From the NCBI RefSeq assembly GCF_001592285.1, contig NZ_BCWQ01000001.1:372001-436000 (forward strand): 64,000 nucleotides of DNA. The letters run 5' to 3'. The notes beneath the pieces were generated by a model, which ran no database searches, was not told the origin of the DNA, and worked only from the letters and a program-made list of their open reading frames with translations. Position numbers and translations under genes: made by a program. The DNA comes from Hydrogenophaga pseudoflava NBRC 102511 (GTDB lineage Bacteria; Pseudomonadota; Gammaproteobacteria; Burkholderiales; Burkholderiaceae_C). This document shows, one piece after another, positions 30,926 through 38,955 of the stretch (position 1 is its first letter; every line of letters begins with the position of its first letter).

Positions 30926-30953
30926 ATGCTAACACAAATGCGAATGGTTCTTG
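30926..30953 (-). promoter_or_regulatory. Candidate Fur box and extended -10 of the iron-binding protein gene
   Basis: TGCGAATGGTTCTTG at 30939-30953 matches 10 of 14 positions of the GAGAAT-type Fur 7-1-7 core (TGAGAAT-N-ATTCTCA). On the minus strand an extended -10, TGTTAGCAT (30926-30934), lies just downstream of it, so a bound repressor would block the iron gene promoter. The box also overlaps the likely start codon of the divergent patatin gene. Confidence 0.5.
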
Positions 30954-31867
30954 ATAAGAAGTTCTTGATCTGGGTCAATGCCCTGTTGCTGGTCGTGCTG
31001 GCTGGTTGCTCCACCGTGGCACCGCCCGCAGAACCCCCGGTACTGACCCCGCCCGTGGTGGAGGTGCCCCAGCGCCCGCCGCGGCTCGGGCTGGCTCTGG
31101 GCGGGGGCGCGGCGCGGGGTTTTGCCCATGTGGGGGTGATCCAGGTGCTGGAGGCGAACGGCATCCGCGCCGATGTGGTGGCGGGCACCTCCGCCGGCAG
31201 TCTGGTGGCGGCCCTCTACGCCAGCGGCAAGCGCTCCGCCGAACTGGAGCGCGTGGCGATGGGCATGGACGAGGCGCTGCTCACGGACTGGACCATGCCG
31301 CTGGCCAGCCGGGGCCTGCTGCGCGGCGAGGCGCTGGCGCGTTATGTGCGGCAGGCGGTGGACGGCAAGCTGATCGAGCAGATGGCGCTGCCGCTGGGCA
31401 TCCTGGCGACCGATCTCGCCAATGGCAGCGGCGTGCTGTTCCGCCGGGGCGACACCGCGCAGGCCGTGCGCGCGTCCAGCGCGGTGCCCGGTGTCTTCAA
31501 TCCGGTGTCGATCGCCGGCCGGGAGTACGTCGATGGCGGCCTCGTGGCACCGGTGCCGGTGCGCCAGGCACGCGAGATGGGGGCCGAGGTGGTGCTGGCG
31601 ATCGACATTTCGGCCGATCCGCAGGACATCCCGGCCAACGGCCTGTTCAGCCTGCTGCCCAAGACCACGGCCATCATGGGTCAGAGCATCAACCGGCTGG
31701 AACTGGCCCGTGCCGACGTGGTCGTGCGGCCTTCGCTGGCGGGGGTGGGCAGCGCCGATTTCGCCTCACGCCAGCGGTCCATCGAGGCGGGCCGGGCCGC
31801 GATGCAGGCGGCCCTGCCGAAGCTCAAGCAACTGCTGGCGCGGTTGCGCCCGGCAGAACCCCACTGA
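30938..31867 (+). CDS. Patatin-like phospholipase, probable outer-membrane lipoprotein (RssA-like)
   Basis: About 309 residues with a lipoprotein signal ending VVLAGC. The patatin domain has the oxyanion motif GGGAARGFAHVG, the nucleophile motif GTSAGS, and the Asp of the Ser-Asp dyad in DGGLVAP. It should hydrolyse acyl esters of lipids at the envelope. The start is uncertain: ATG 30926, 30938 and 30944 are all in frame with no clear ribosome site; 30938 and 30944 give compact signal peptides. The gene is divergent from the iron-binding protein gene with a shared 48-bp gap that holds the Fur-like box. Confidence 0.85.
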   Translation: MRMVLDKKFLIWVNALLLVVLAGCSTVAPPAEPPVLTPPVVEVPQRPPRLGLALGGGAARGFAHVGVIQVLEANGIRADVVAGTSAGSLVAALYASGKRSAELERVAMGMDEALLTDWTMPLASRGLLRGEALARYVRQAVDGKLIEQMALPLGILATDLANGSGVLFRRGDTAQAVRASSAVPGVFNPVSIAGREYVDGGLVAPVPVRQAREMGAEVVLAIDISADPQDIPANGLFSLLPKTTAIMGQSINRLELARADVVVRPSLAGVGSADFASRQRSIEAGRAAMQAALPKLKQLLARLRPAEPH

Positions 31868-31891
31868 CCAGCCGCTGCCAGCTGCGGACAT

Positions 31892-31922
31892 AAAAAAAGC
31901 CCTCGCGTTGCGGCGAGGGCTT
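31892..31922 (-). terminator. Rho-independent terminator (mainly minus strand)
   Basis: AAGCCCTCGC (31897-31906) pairs with GCGAGGGCTT (31913-31922) around a 6-base loop. On the minus strand the stem is followed by seven T. It lies about 170 bp after the phasin stop and 30 bp after the convergent patatin stop, so it can serve the phasin transcript and partly the other one. Confidence 0.8.
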
Positions 31923-32093
31923 GAAGGGGTCCGATGAAATCGGAATTTCGAAAAGGACCCGAGGAGACAACCAGAAAAACGGTCTGAGGGTTCAGCGCCG
32001 CCTTCACAGGTCAGGCGCCAGTCTGCTTGAGTTCAATCGTATTGGCCTTGATCGAAGTCAAAGGCCGGAACATCCGCAGAAACCCTGTGTTGT

Positions 32094-32636
32094 TCAACGC
32101 TTCTTGGCGGCGGCCTTGGTGGCGGTCACGGCCTGGGCGGTGACGGTGTTGAAGTTGGTTTCGGCCATTTCGGTGGCTTGCTTGACAGCCTTCTGCACCG
32201 ATTCCATGGCGTTGTTGGCGGCAGACACGGCGCTCTTCATCACGGCGACGGCGGTTTCCGAACCGGCGGGTGCGTTCTTGGCGGCATTGTCGACGACGGC
32301 CATGAACTTCTTCTGGGCGTCGGCGGCTTGCGCTTCAGCGGCCTTGCCGAACTCGGCGCCGGTGCCCGAAGCGATGTCGTACAGGTGGCGGCTGTAGGCC
32401 ACGGTCTTCTCGGCCAGGGGCTGCATCAGGCTGGCTTGCAGCGTCAGCAGTTCCTGGGCGTCCTTGACGGACAGCAGGGCCTGGGCGCTGTTGGCGGACT
32501 CGCTGAGGGCGGCTTTGGTGGCTTGCACGTTCAGCTCGACCAGCTTTTCCACGCCTTCGAAGGCTTTCTGGGTCAGGCCGAAGAGGGTTTCGATGTTGGC
32601 TTTCTGGGCGGCAACGATTTGTTCAGCGGTCAACAT
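32094..32636 (-). CDS. phaP: Phasin (polyhydroxyalkanoate granule protein, PhaP type)
   Basis: A 180-residue, Ala-rich, wholly helical protein that coats polyhydroxyalkanoate granules. The N-terminus has the phasin_2 features [28 protein letters not shown], the middle [14 protein letters not shown] and SRHLYDIAS, and the C-terminus AAAKKR is basic. AGGAGC lies 7 bases before the ATG. A consensus promoter flanked by two TTGC/GCAA dyads lies about 110-165 bp upstream, as expected for control by PhaR. No pha biosynthesis gene is adjacent. Confidence 0.9.
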   Translation of the reverse strand: MLTAEQIVAAQKANIETLFGLTQKAFEGVEKLVELNVQATKAALSESANSAQALLSVKDAQELLTLQASLMQPLAEKTVAYSRHLYDIASGTGAEFGKAAEAQAADAQKKFMAVVDNAAKNAPAGSETAVAVMKSAVSAANNAMESVQKAVKQATEMAETNFNTVTAQAVTATKAAAKKR

Positions 32637-32725
32637 GTTTTTAGCTCCTGTAGAGGGTTTTAAAGGGCAGTTGAAGGCTGCTTCGAGAACACCGCGCTGT
32701 CTGGACGCTGTTGTTTTCGTTCGCT

Positions 32726-32801
32726 TTGCTGCGCTGCAACATGACTCGAATTATAGGGACTGGACGAGCGGATGCAAGGCTTTTTTGCTGCGCCGCAGCA
32801 A
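32726..32801 (-). promoter_or_regulatory. Phasin promoter bracketed by two PhaR-like dyads
   Basis: On the minus strand TTGCAT, a 16-bp spacer and TATAAT (plus positions 32772-32777 and 32750-32755) form a near-consensus sigma-70 promoter. Just upstream lies the perfect palindrome TTGCTGCG-C-CGCAGCAA (32785-32801), which contains CTGC-N3-GCAG, the PhaR site described in Paracoccus. Just downstream lies TTGCTGCGCTGCAA (32726-32739). The pair around the promoter suggests repression by PhaR; binding is inferred. Confidence 0.65.
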
Positions 32802-32866
32802 TCTAGGTGCGGTTTTCTAAAACCGGGCCGCACCGGCTGGATTTGCTGCGCCGGCCACAATGGGCC

Positions 32867-33835
32867 GTGCACGTCTTCTACGCCGACCACTTCATCCTGC
32901 CGCTGCCCGCCGGGCACCGGTTTCCCATGGCCAAGTACGGGCGCCTGCGCGAGCGGCTGGCAACCGAGTGCCCGCAGATCCGGCTCGGCCAGGCCCTGCC
33001 GGCCAGCGACGGTGAGCTGGCGCTGGTGCATGCGCCGACCTACATCCAGGCGGTGCAGACCGGCTCGCTGAGCGCTGCTGCCCAGCGAGAGATCGGCTTC
33101 CCGTGGAGCCCGGCCATGGCCGAGCGGGCGCGGCGCTCGGTCGGCGCCACCATCCAGGCCTGCCGCGCCGCGATGTCCGGAGAAGGTCTGGCGGCCAACA
33201 TCGCGGGCGGCACCCACCATTCCTACGCCGACAAGGGCAGCGGCTTCTGCGTGTTCAACGACGCGGCCGTGGCCGCGCGCCTGATGCAGGCCGAACACGC
33301 AAGGCAGCACCGCGCGCGCGGCCCGCTGAAGGTGGCCATCGTCGACCTGGACGTGCACCAGGGCAACGGCACGGCGCGCATCTTCGCGGACGACGACTCG
33401 GTGTTCACGCTCTCGCTGCATGGCGAGAAGAACTTCCCGTTCCGCAAGGAGCCGAGCGACCTGGACGTGGAACTGCCCGACGGCACCGGCGATGTTCCGT
33501 ACCTGGAAGCGCTGGAACGCGCGCTGGACGAGCTGGAGCGCCGGTTCGAACCCGGGCTGGTGATCTACCTGGCGGGCGCCGACCCGCACGAGGGCGACCG
33601 GCTGGGGCGCCTGAAGCTCACGTTCGACGGGCTGGAGGCGCGCGACCGGCGGGTGATGGACTGGGCCTGGCAGCGCCGCCTGCCGCTGGCCTTCGCCATG
33701 GCCGGCGGCTACGGCACGGACATGGAAGCCACGGTGCAGGTGCAGATGAACACCTACCGGGTGGCGCTGGAGTACCACGCCCGCTGGGCTGCGGCCGCGC
33801 GAGGCAGCGAACGCGCGGCGGTGACAGCCGCCTGA
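32867..33835 (+). CDS. Histone deacetylase/AcuC-family amidohydrolase
   Basis: A 322-residue arginase-fold Zn hydrolase. Family landmarks are the His pair in GGTHHSYAD, CVFNDAAVAARLM, the metal site IVDLDVHQGNGTARIF, LSLHGEKNFPFRKE, and YLAGADPHEGDRLGRL. Bacterial members deacetylate small amines, polyamines or lysine residues. A GTG at 32867 is taken as the start because it gives the usual N-terminus (VHVFYADHF); an ATG 60 bp upstream adds an unrelated Arg-rich peptide. It is followed by a thioesterase gene 26 bp downstream on the same strand. Substrate unknown. Confidence 0.85.
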   Translation: MHVFYADHFILPLPAGHRFPMAKYGRLRERLATECPQIRLGQALPASDGELALVHAPTYIQAVQTGSLSAAAQREIGFPWSPAMAERARRSVGATIQACRAAMSGEGLAANIAGGTHHSYADKGSGFCVFNDAAVAARLMQAEHARQHRARGPLKVAIVDLDVHQGNGTARIFADDDSVFTLSLHGEKNFPFRKEPSDLDVELPDGTGDVPYLEALERALDELERRFEPGLVIYLAGADPHEGDRLGRLKLTFDGLEARDRRVMDWAWQRRLPLAFAMAGGYGTDMEATVQVQMNTYRVALEYHARWAAAARGSERAAVTAA

Positions 33836-33861
33836 GGGCTGCGCAGGCAGAATCCGCCGCC

Positions 33862-34314
33862 ATGAATGCCCCCGCCGCTCCCAGCACCCGACCCCAGGCC
33901 AAGCCGCGCGACCACTACCGCGTGTTCCGCTCCATCGGCACCCGCTGGATGGACAACGACATCTACGGCCACGTCAACAACGTCGTCTACTACAGCTGGT
34001 TCGACACCGCGGTCAACGCCTGGCTGATCGAGCAGGGCGCGCTGGACATCCACGCTGGCGGCGTGATCGGTCTGGTGATCGAAACGCAGTGCAACTACTT
34101 CGCGCCGCTGGCCTTTCCGCAGACTATCGAAGCCGGCCTGCGCGTCGCTCATCTGGGCAGTTCCAGCGTGCGCTACGAGGTCGGCCTCTTCGCCCAGGGC
34201 GAGCCACTGGCCGCCGCCTGTGGCCACTTCATCCACGTGTATGTGGACCGCGAGACGCGCCGGCCAGTGCCGCTGCCTGACAAGCTCAAGGCCACCCTGC
34301 AGACCATCACCTGA
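33862..34314 (+). CDS. Hotdog-fold acyl-CoA thioesterase (YbgC/4HBT-like)
   Basis: A 150-residue single hotdog domain with the motif WMDNDIYGHVNNVVYYSWFDTAV, in which the first Asp region is the catalytic site of the YbgC/4-hydroxybenzoyl-CoA thioesterase group. ETQCNYFAPLAF and GSSSVRYEVGLF follow as expected. The first ~18 residues are Pro/Ala-rich and probably disordered. It follows the deacetylase-like gene by 26 bp and may be co-transcribed. The acyl-CoA substrate is unknown. Confidence 0.88.
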   Translation: MNAPAAPSTRPQAKPRDHYRVFRSIGTRWMDNDIYGHVNNVVYYSWFDTAVNAWLIEQGALDIHAGGVIGLVIETQCNYFAPLAFPQTIEAGLRVAHLGSSSVRYEVGLFAQGEPLAAACGHFIHVYVDRETRRPVPLPDKLKATLQTIT

Positions 34315-34348
34315 CCGCCGGCCAGCGCCGGGCGGCACCGCTTGCCAT

Positions 34349-34374
34349 AATTGACGTTGACGTAAACGTCACAT
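34349..34374. promoter_or_regulatory. Second copy of the TTGACGTT/AACGTC palindrome, upstream of the nitroreductase gene
   Basis: Shares all but four bases with the palindrome at 29781-29806 (one centre base and three at the right edge differ). It ends 12 bp before the nitroreductase start, close enough to overlap its promoter or ribosome site region. Two independent copies make a shared regulator likely. Confidence 0.6.
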
Positions 34375-34386
34375 CCAGGAGACACC

Positions 34387-35115
34387 ATGAGCCAGAACCC
34401 GCCCGCCACCTCGCCCGTGATCGACGCCGCCAGCGTCGACGCCGCCATCACCAGCCGCATGTCGGCCCGCGCCTTCCTGCCGCAGCCGGTGCCGCGCGCC
34501 ACGCTGGAGCATCTGCTGGAAGTGGCCTCTCGCGCGCCGTCGGGCACCAACACCCAGCCCTGGAAGGTGTATGTGCTGCAGGGCGCCAGCCGCGACAGCC
34601 TGGTGGCCAAATGCTGCGCCGCGCACGACGCGCTGCGCGCCGACCCGTCGCTGGCCGAGCAGTACCGGGAGGAATACGACTACTACCCGACGCAGTGGGT
34701 CAGCCCCTACATCGACCGCCGGCGCGAGAACGGCTGGAGCCTGTACGGCCTGCTGGGCATCACCAAGGGGGACAAGGACAAGATGCACGCGCAGCACCAG
34801 CGCAACTTCCGCTTCTTCGACGCGCCGGTGGGCCTGATGTTCACGCTGGACAGGGTCATGGGCCGCGGCTCGCTGGTGGACTACGGCATGTTCCTGCAGA
34901 ACCTCATGGTCGCCGCCCGCGGCCACGGCCTGCACACCTGCCCGCAGGCGGCCTGGAACGGTTTCGCCAAGATCATCCTGCCGCACATCGGCGCGGGCGA
35001 GAACGAGATGCTGGTCTGCGGCATGGCGCTGGGCTACGCCGACCCGGCTGACAAGGTGAATGGGTTCATCACACCTCGCGAGCCGGTGGCCAGCTTCACG
35101 CACTGGCTGGAGTGA
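34387..35115 (+). CDS. Nitroreductase-family flavoprotein
   Basis: A 242-residue FMN-dependent NAD(P)H oxidoreductase fold. The N-terminal MSARAFLPQPVPRATLEHLLEVASRAPSGTNTQPWKVYVL is the FMN-binding signature of the family, and GLHTCPQAAW and VCGMALGYADP near the end are also typical. AGGAGA precedes the ATG. The TTGACGTT-type palindrome directly upstream ties it to the SDR gene at 29002-29760, so a role in acyl or enoyl compound metabolism rather than xenobiotic nitro reduction is possible; this is inference. Confidence 0.9.
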   Translation: MSQNPPATSPVIDAASVDAAITSRMSARAFLPQPVPRATLEHLLEVASRAPSGTNTQPWKVYVLQGASRDSLVAKCCAAHDALRADPSLAEQYREEYDYYPTQWVSPYIDRRRENGWSLYGLLGITKGDKDKMHAQHQRNFRFFDAPVGLMFTLDRVMGRGSLVDYGMFLQNLMVAARGHGLHTCPQAAWNGFAKIILPHIGAGENEMLVCGMALGYADPADKVNGFITPREPVASFTHWLE

Positions 35116-35130
35116 GCGGGGGGGCCAAAC

Positions 35131-35946
35131 TCAGTTCGGATCGGGCACGTAGCCCCGGTTCGCACCCGGGAAGGCGCTGGGCCGGTCGCGCCAGCGGCGG
35201 CGCTCAGGCGGAATCACACCCAGTGCGACCAGGTTCTCGCGGCTGTCGTAGCGGATGCGGATGATCTCGTCGGGCCGGTTGCTGCGGCGCACGAAATCGG
35301 TCTCGCCCACGCGGTCGCGTTCGCGATCTCCATGGCCAGTGCCCAGCTGAGGCCCGGCCTGGGCGCCGCCGTGGGAACGTTCCTGCAACTGCGGGCTGGA
35401 CTTGCTGCCCGAGCGGGGTTCGCTGCGGTCGAACGGCGGGAAGGGCGGCAGGGGCGGGCGGGGCAGGTGGAAGACCTCGCGCTCGCGGAACACCGCCACG
35501 CCGATCACGCCCACATCGTCCGGGCGCCCGGTGCGCGCCGCGTAGGAGCGCGAGTGGCGGGTGAACTCGAAGGCCGCGATCTCGCGCTTGCTCTTGCGCC
35601 AGCCAGCCACGTCGTAGCGCTGCATGGGTTCCAGCACGTAGCCGGCCTGGTCAAAGTCGGCGGTCTCACCGGTGATCACGTTCACGCCGTCGACCGACAC
35701 CACGTTGAGCAGGCGCTCGCGGCTGTCGTTGCGCAGCTCGATGGCGTAGCGTGCGCCCGGGTCGCCCGCCACCCAGTACTCGCCGCGGAAGCGGTAGAGC
35801 GGCAGCACCGCGCCGCGGTCGCGGTCGATCACGCGCACGTCGGTCAGGCGTCCCTCGGCCATGGCCGGCAACGCGGTGAGCAGGGCCGAGCCGGCGATGG
35901 CGCCCAGCGCCAGGCGGCGGGAGAAGAGGGGGGTGGAGGTGGTCAT
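35131..35946 (-). CDS. Secreted protein of unknown function, paralogue of 40598-41443
   Basis: A 271-residue protein with a signal peptide (RRLALGAIAGSALLTALPAMA, cleavage near residue 30). The mature part has a domain of about 130 residues with DVRVIDRDRG, GEYWVAGDPGARYAIELRN, VVSVDGVNVITGETA and SYAARTGRPDDVGVIGVAVF. A Pro-rich linker leads to a second conserved block, LGTGHGDRE to RPDEIIRIRYDSRENLVALG. The same two blocks occur in the same order in the protein at 40598-41443. I do not recognise the family. The start at 35946 follows AGGAGACCC; the frame is open further upstream without signal-peptide character. Confidence 0.7.
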   Translation of the reverse strand: MTTSTPLFSRRLALGAIAGSALLTALPAMAEGRLTDVRVIDRDRGAVLPLYRFRGEYWVAGDPGARYAIELRNDSRERLLNVVSVDGVNVITGETADFDQAGYVLEPMQRYDVAGWRKSKREIAAFEFTRHSRSYAARTGRPDDVGVIGVAVFREREVFHLPRPPLPPFPPFDRSEPRSGSKSSPQLQERSHGGAQAGPQLGTGHGDRERDRVGETDFVRRSNRPDEIIRIRYDSRENLVALGVIPPERRRWRDRPSAFPGANRGYVPDPN

Positions 35947-36119
35947 CGTGGGTCTCCTGGGACCGGTGGTTGCGAGGACTGCAGTACATCGCGGCTGCGT
36001 CAACGTTTGCCCCATGGCGTGCAAAGCCTGTGTAAACAGGTGTTTGAAGTGGTGCCGACGCCGGGCCGGTGTCGGGCTGGAATAATCGGTCTTTCGTTTT
36101 TTCAACCCGAGGACACACC

Positions 36120-36467
36120 ATGATCACCACCCCCAGCGGCCTGCAGTATGAAGACACCACCGTCGGCAACGGCGAGGTCGCCCAGGCCGGCCGCCGCGTG
36201 CAGGTGCACTACACCGGCTGGCTCTACAACGACGGCGTGCAGGGCGCCAAGTTCGACTCCAGCAAGGACCGCGGCCAGCCTTTCGAATTCCCGCTCGGCG
36301 CCGGCCACGTGATCAAGGGCTGGGACGAGGGCGTGCAGGGCATGGCCGTCGGCGGCACGCGCCGCCTGGTGATCCCGGCCGCGCTGGGCTACGGCGCGCG
36401 CGGCGCCGGCGGCGTGATCCCGCCCAACGCCACGCTGCTGTTCGAAGTCGACCTGCTGGCCGTCTGA
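36120..36467 (+). CDS. FKBP-type peptidyl-prolyl cis-trans isomerase
   Basis: A 115-residue single FKBP domain without a signal peptide, hence cytoplasmic. It has VQVHYTGWLYNDGVQGAKFDSS, the proline-pocket residues in FPLGAGHVIKGWDEGVQGM, and the closing IPPNATLLFEVDLL. It starts at the ATG after GAGGACACACC. The 2-hydroxyacid dehydrogenase gene starts 8 bp downstream and is probably co-transcribed. Confidence 0.93.
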   Translation: MITTPSGLQYEDTTVGNGEVAQAGRRVQVHYTGWLYNDGVQGAKFDSSKDRGQPFEFPLGAGHVIKGWDEGVQGMAVGGTRRLVIPAALGYGARGAGGVIPPNATLLFEVDLLAV

Positions 36468-36475
36468 GCACGCAC

Positions 36476-37459
36476 ATGAGCCAGCGCCCCGCCATCCTGA
36501 TCGCGCGTGCCGTGTTCCCCGAGGTGGTGGAGCGCCTGCGCGAGCACTTCGAGGTCGAGACCACGCCGCCCGGCGTGGTCTGGTCCCCGGTCGAACTCAT
36601 CGAGCGCCTGCAGGGCAAGGACGGGGTGCTGACCACCGGCAGCGAGTACATCGACGCGGCGCTGCTGGCGGCCTGCCCGCAGCTGAAAATCGTGGCCAAC
36701 CTCGCGGTGGGCCACAACAACTTCGATCTGGACGCGATGACGGCGGCCGGCGTGCAGGCCACCAACGCGCCCGACGTGCTCACCGAGACCACGGCCGACT
36801 TCGGCTTTGCGCTGCTGATGGCGACCGCGCGGCGCATCACCGAGAGCGAACACTTCCTGCGCGCCGGCCAGTGGAAGCAGTGGTCGCTCGACCTGTTCGC
36901 GGGCGCCGACATCCACGGCACGACGCTGGGCATCCTGGGCATGGGCCGCATCGGCCAGGCCATCGCGCGCCGCGGTGCGCACGGCTTCGGCATGCGGGTG
37001 GTCTACCACAACCGTTCGCGCCTCGACACCGGGAAAGAGGCCGCGTGTGGCGCGAGTTATGTCTCGCGCGAAGACCTGTTTTCACAGGCCGACCATGTGG
37101 TGTTGGTGCTGCCCTACACACCCGCGGCGCACCACACGGTGGGCGCGGCCGAACTGGCGCTGATGAAGCCGACCGCGACCCTGGTCAACATCGCGCGCGG
37201 CGGCATCGTGGACGAGAACGAGCTGGTCGCGGCGCTGCGCGAGAAACGCATCGCGGCGGCGGGGCTGGACGTGTTCGAGGGCGAGCCCCAGGTCAACCCC
37301 GCGCTGCTGACCGTGCCCAACGTGGTGCTCACGCCGCACATCGCCAGCGCCACGCTGCCCACGCGCATGGCCATGGCCATGCTCGCGGCCGACAACCTGA
37401 TCGCCTACCTGACCACCGGGCAGGCGAAGACACCGCTCAACCGCGTCGCACCCCGCTGA
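36476..37459 (+). CDS. D-2-hydroxyacid dehydrogenase (glyoxylate/hydroxypyruvate reductase type)
   Basis: A 327-residue NAD(P)-dependent reductase. It has the substrate loop VAVGHNNFDLD-like segment (NLAVGHNNFDL), the Rossmann motif GILGMGRIGQAIA, and the catalytic Arg in NIARGGIVDE, Glu in DVFEGEP and His in TPHIASAT. It most resembles glyoxylate/2-ketogluconate reductases (GhrB/TkrA). It would reduce glyoxylate or hydroxypyruvate in the cytoplasm. Located directly after the FKBP gene. Confidence 0.92.
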   Translation: MSQRPAILIARAVFPEVVERLREHFEVETTPPGVVWSPVELIERLQGKDGVLTTGSEYIDAALLAACPQLKIVANLAVGHNNFDLDAMTAAGVQATNAPDVLTETTADFGFALLMATARRITESEHFLRAGQWKQWSLDLFAGADIHGTTLGILGMGRIGQAIARRGAHGFGMRVVYHNRSRLDTGKEAACGASYVSREDLFSQADHVVLVLPYTPAAHHTVGAAELALMKPTATLVNIARGGIVDENELVAALREKRIAAAGLDVFEGEPQVNPALLTVPNVVLTPHIASATLPTRMAMAMLAADNLIAYLTTGQAKTPLNRVAPR

Positions 37460-37474
37460 GGCCTTGCGGCCCAG

Positions 37475-37819
37475 TCAGCGCCGAGGGGCGATGGCGACGC
37501 CCCGGTGCGCGAGGTACAGCGGCAGAGCGACCGCCAGCCCCACCCCGAAACACAGCGCGATCCAGGCCAGGGCCCGCCAGCGGCTGAGCGGCGCCGTTTC
37601 GCGCCACACCCAGACCGCAAATACCAGCGCCGACAGGTACACGTCGACCGTGATCGCACTGGTCAGCGGGTTGACCATGGCATCGGCCCAGAAGCGGTCG
37701 GGCGCCACGCTGCCCCCCGACAGGAAGTACTGCAGGTTGAAGAGCCAGGTGCCCACCAGCCCGGCCAGTGCCAGCGCCAGGTACCAGCGGGTGATGGGTT
37801 TTGGGGGCGGTGTTGTCAT
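37475..37819 (-). CDS. DUF2834 small membrane protein
   Basis: A 114-residue protein with three hydrophobic segments (WYLALALAGLVGTWLFNLQYF, VDVYLSALVFAVWVW, ALAWIALCFGVGLAVALPLYL). This spacing and the NPLTSAITVD motif fit the DUF2834 family of small integral membrane proteins of unknown function. The start at 37819 follows GGAGCCGCC-type sequence. It converges on the hydroxyacid dehydrogenase and is divergent from the GlxA-type regulator. Confidence 0.75.
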   Translation of the reverse strand: MTTPPPKPITRWYLALALAGLVGTWLFNLQYFLSGGSVAPDRFWADAMVNPLTSAITVDVYLSALVFAVWVWRETAPLSRWRALAWIALCFGVGLAVALPLYLAHRGVAIAPRR

Positions 37820-37911
37820 GCGGCGGCTCCTTGAATCGATGGATCGCATTGGACCCGGGCGCCGCCGGGTCTTAAAGTGTCCGGAATGACATCTTTGGAG
37901 CGATTTCAGAC

Positions 37912-38913
37912 ATGCCCGATTTCAGCCTGATCGTCCTGCCCGGCAGCCTGACCAGCGGCGTGGCCGTGACGCTGGACATGCTGTCGGCCGCCCAGGTGAT
38001 GGCGCCGCGCTGCGGTGTGCCGGCGCCGACCTGGCGGGTGCTTTCGCCTGCGGGTGGCCCGGTGGCGCTGTCGATGGGCCTGACCGTGGACACCCGCCCC
38101 CTGCCGCGGCGCGCGGGCGCCGACTCCTCGGTGTGGGTGCTGCCGGGCCTGCGTTTGGCCGACACCGCGCAACTGGCGCAACACCTGGATAACCCATGCG
38201 TGCAGGCGACGGCTGCGGCGGTGCGCCGCCATGTGGCCGCGGGCGGGCGCGTGGCGGCGTCGTGTTTCTCGGTGTTCGTGCTGGGTCTGGCGGGCGTGCT
38301 GGACGGGCGCCGCGCCACCACCACCTGGTGGCTGGCCCACCTGCTGCAGCAGCGGTTTCCCGCCTGCCGCGTGGACGCCGACCGCATGGTGTGCGTGGAC
38401 GGCCCTGTCGCCACCGGCGGGGCGGCCCTGGCGCAGACCGACCTGATGCTGCACCTGCTGCGCGAGCACGGTGGGCACGCGCTGGCCGACTGGGTCGGCC
38501 GGGTGCTGCTGATCGACGCCCGTGCGGCGCAGTCGCCCTACGTGGTGCCCCAGGCCCTGGTGGCGGGCGACGACTTCGTCAGCGGGCTGGTGGCGCAGAT
38601 CGAGGCGCGCTGGCCGGAACCGGTGACCGTGTCGATGCTGGCGCAGCAGGCCGCGATGTCGACCCGCACGCTGGCGCGCCATGTGCAGCGCGCCACCGGC
38701 AAGTCGCCCATGGCGCTGATCCAGAGCGTGCGTCTGCGCCGCGCGCGCGCCCTGCTGGAACACACGCGCCTGCCGGTGGAACAGGTGGCGGCCGCCGTGG
38801 GCTACCAGGACGCCACGGCCTTGCGCCGGATGTTGCAGCGGCTGACCGAGGCCACGCCGCGCCAGGTCCGGCGGCAGCGCCTCGTGGCCGACCCAGCCCG
38901 GTCATCGGGCTGA
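37912..38913 (+). CDS. GlxA-family AraC regulator with DJ-1/PfpI-like domain
   Basis: A 333-residue two-domain regulator. Residues ~1-200 form a DJ-1/PfpI-like fold with a cysteine at the nucleophile-elbow position (VAASCFSVFVLG). The C-terminal ~100 residues hold two AraC helix-turn-helix motifs (MLAQQAAMSTRTLARHVQRATG and EQVAAAVGYQDATALRRMLQRLTE). Relatives control genes for glycine-betaine, amine or amidase metabolism. It stands alone, divergent from the DUF2834 gene; its target is unknown. Confidence 0.9.
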   Translation: MPDFSLIVLPGSLTSGVAVTLDMLSAAQVMAPRCGVPAPTWRVLSPAGGPVALSMGLTVDTRPLPRRAGADSSVWVLPGLRLADTAQLAQHLDNPCVQATAAAVRRHVAAGGRVAASCFSVFVLGLAGVLDGRRATTTWWLAHLLQQRFPACRVDADRMVCVDGPVATGGAALAQTDLMLHLLREHGGHALADWVGRVLLIDARAAQSPYVVPQALVAGDDFVSGLVAQIEARWPEPVTVSMLAQQAAMSTRTLARHVQRATGKSPMALIQSVRLRRARALLEHTRLPVEQVAAAVGYQDATALRRMLQRLTEATPRQVRRQRLVADPARSSG

Positions 38914-38955
38914 ACGCCTCCGGCGCGGCGACGGTGCAGGCCGCGGCCCGTCTTT

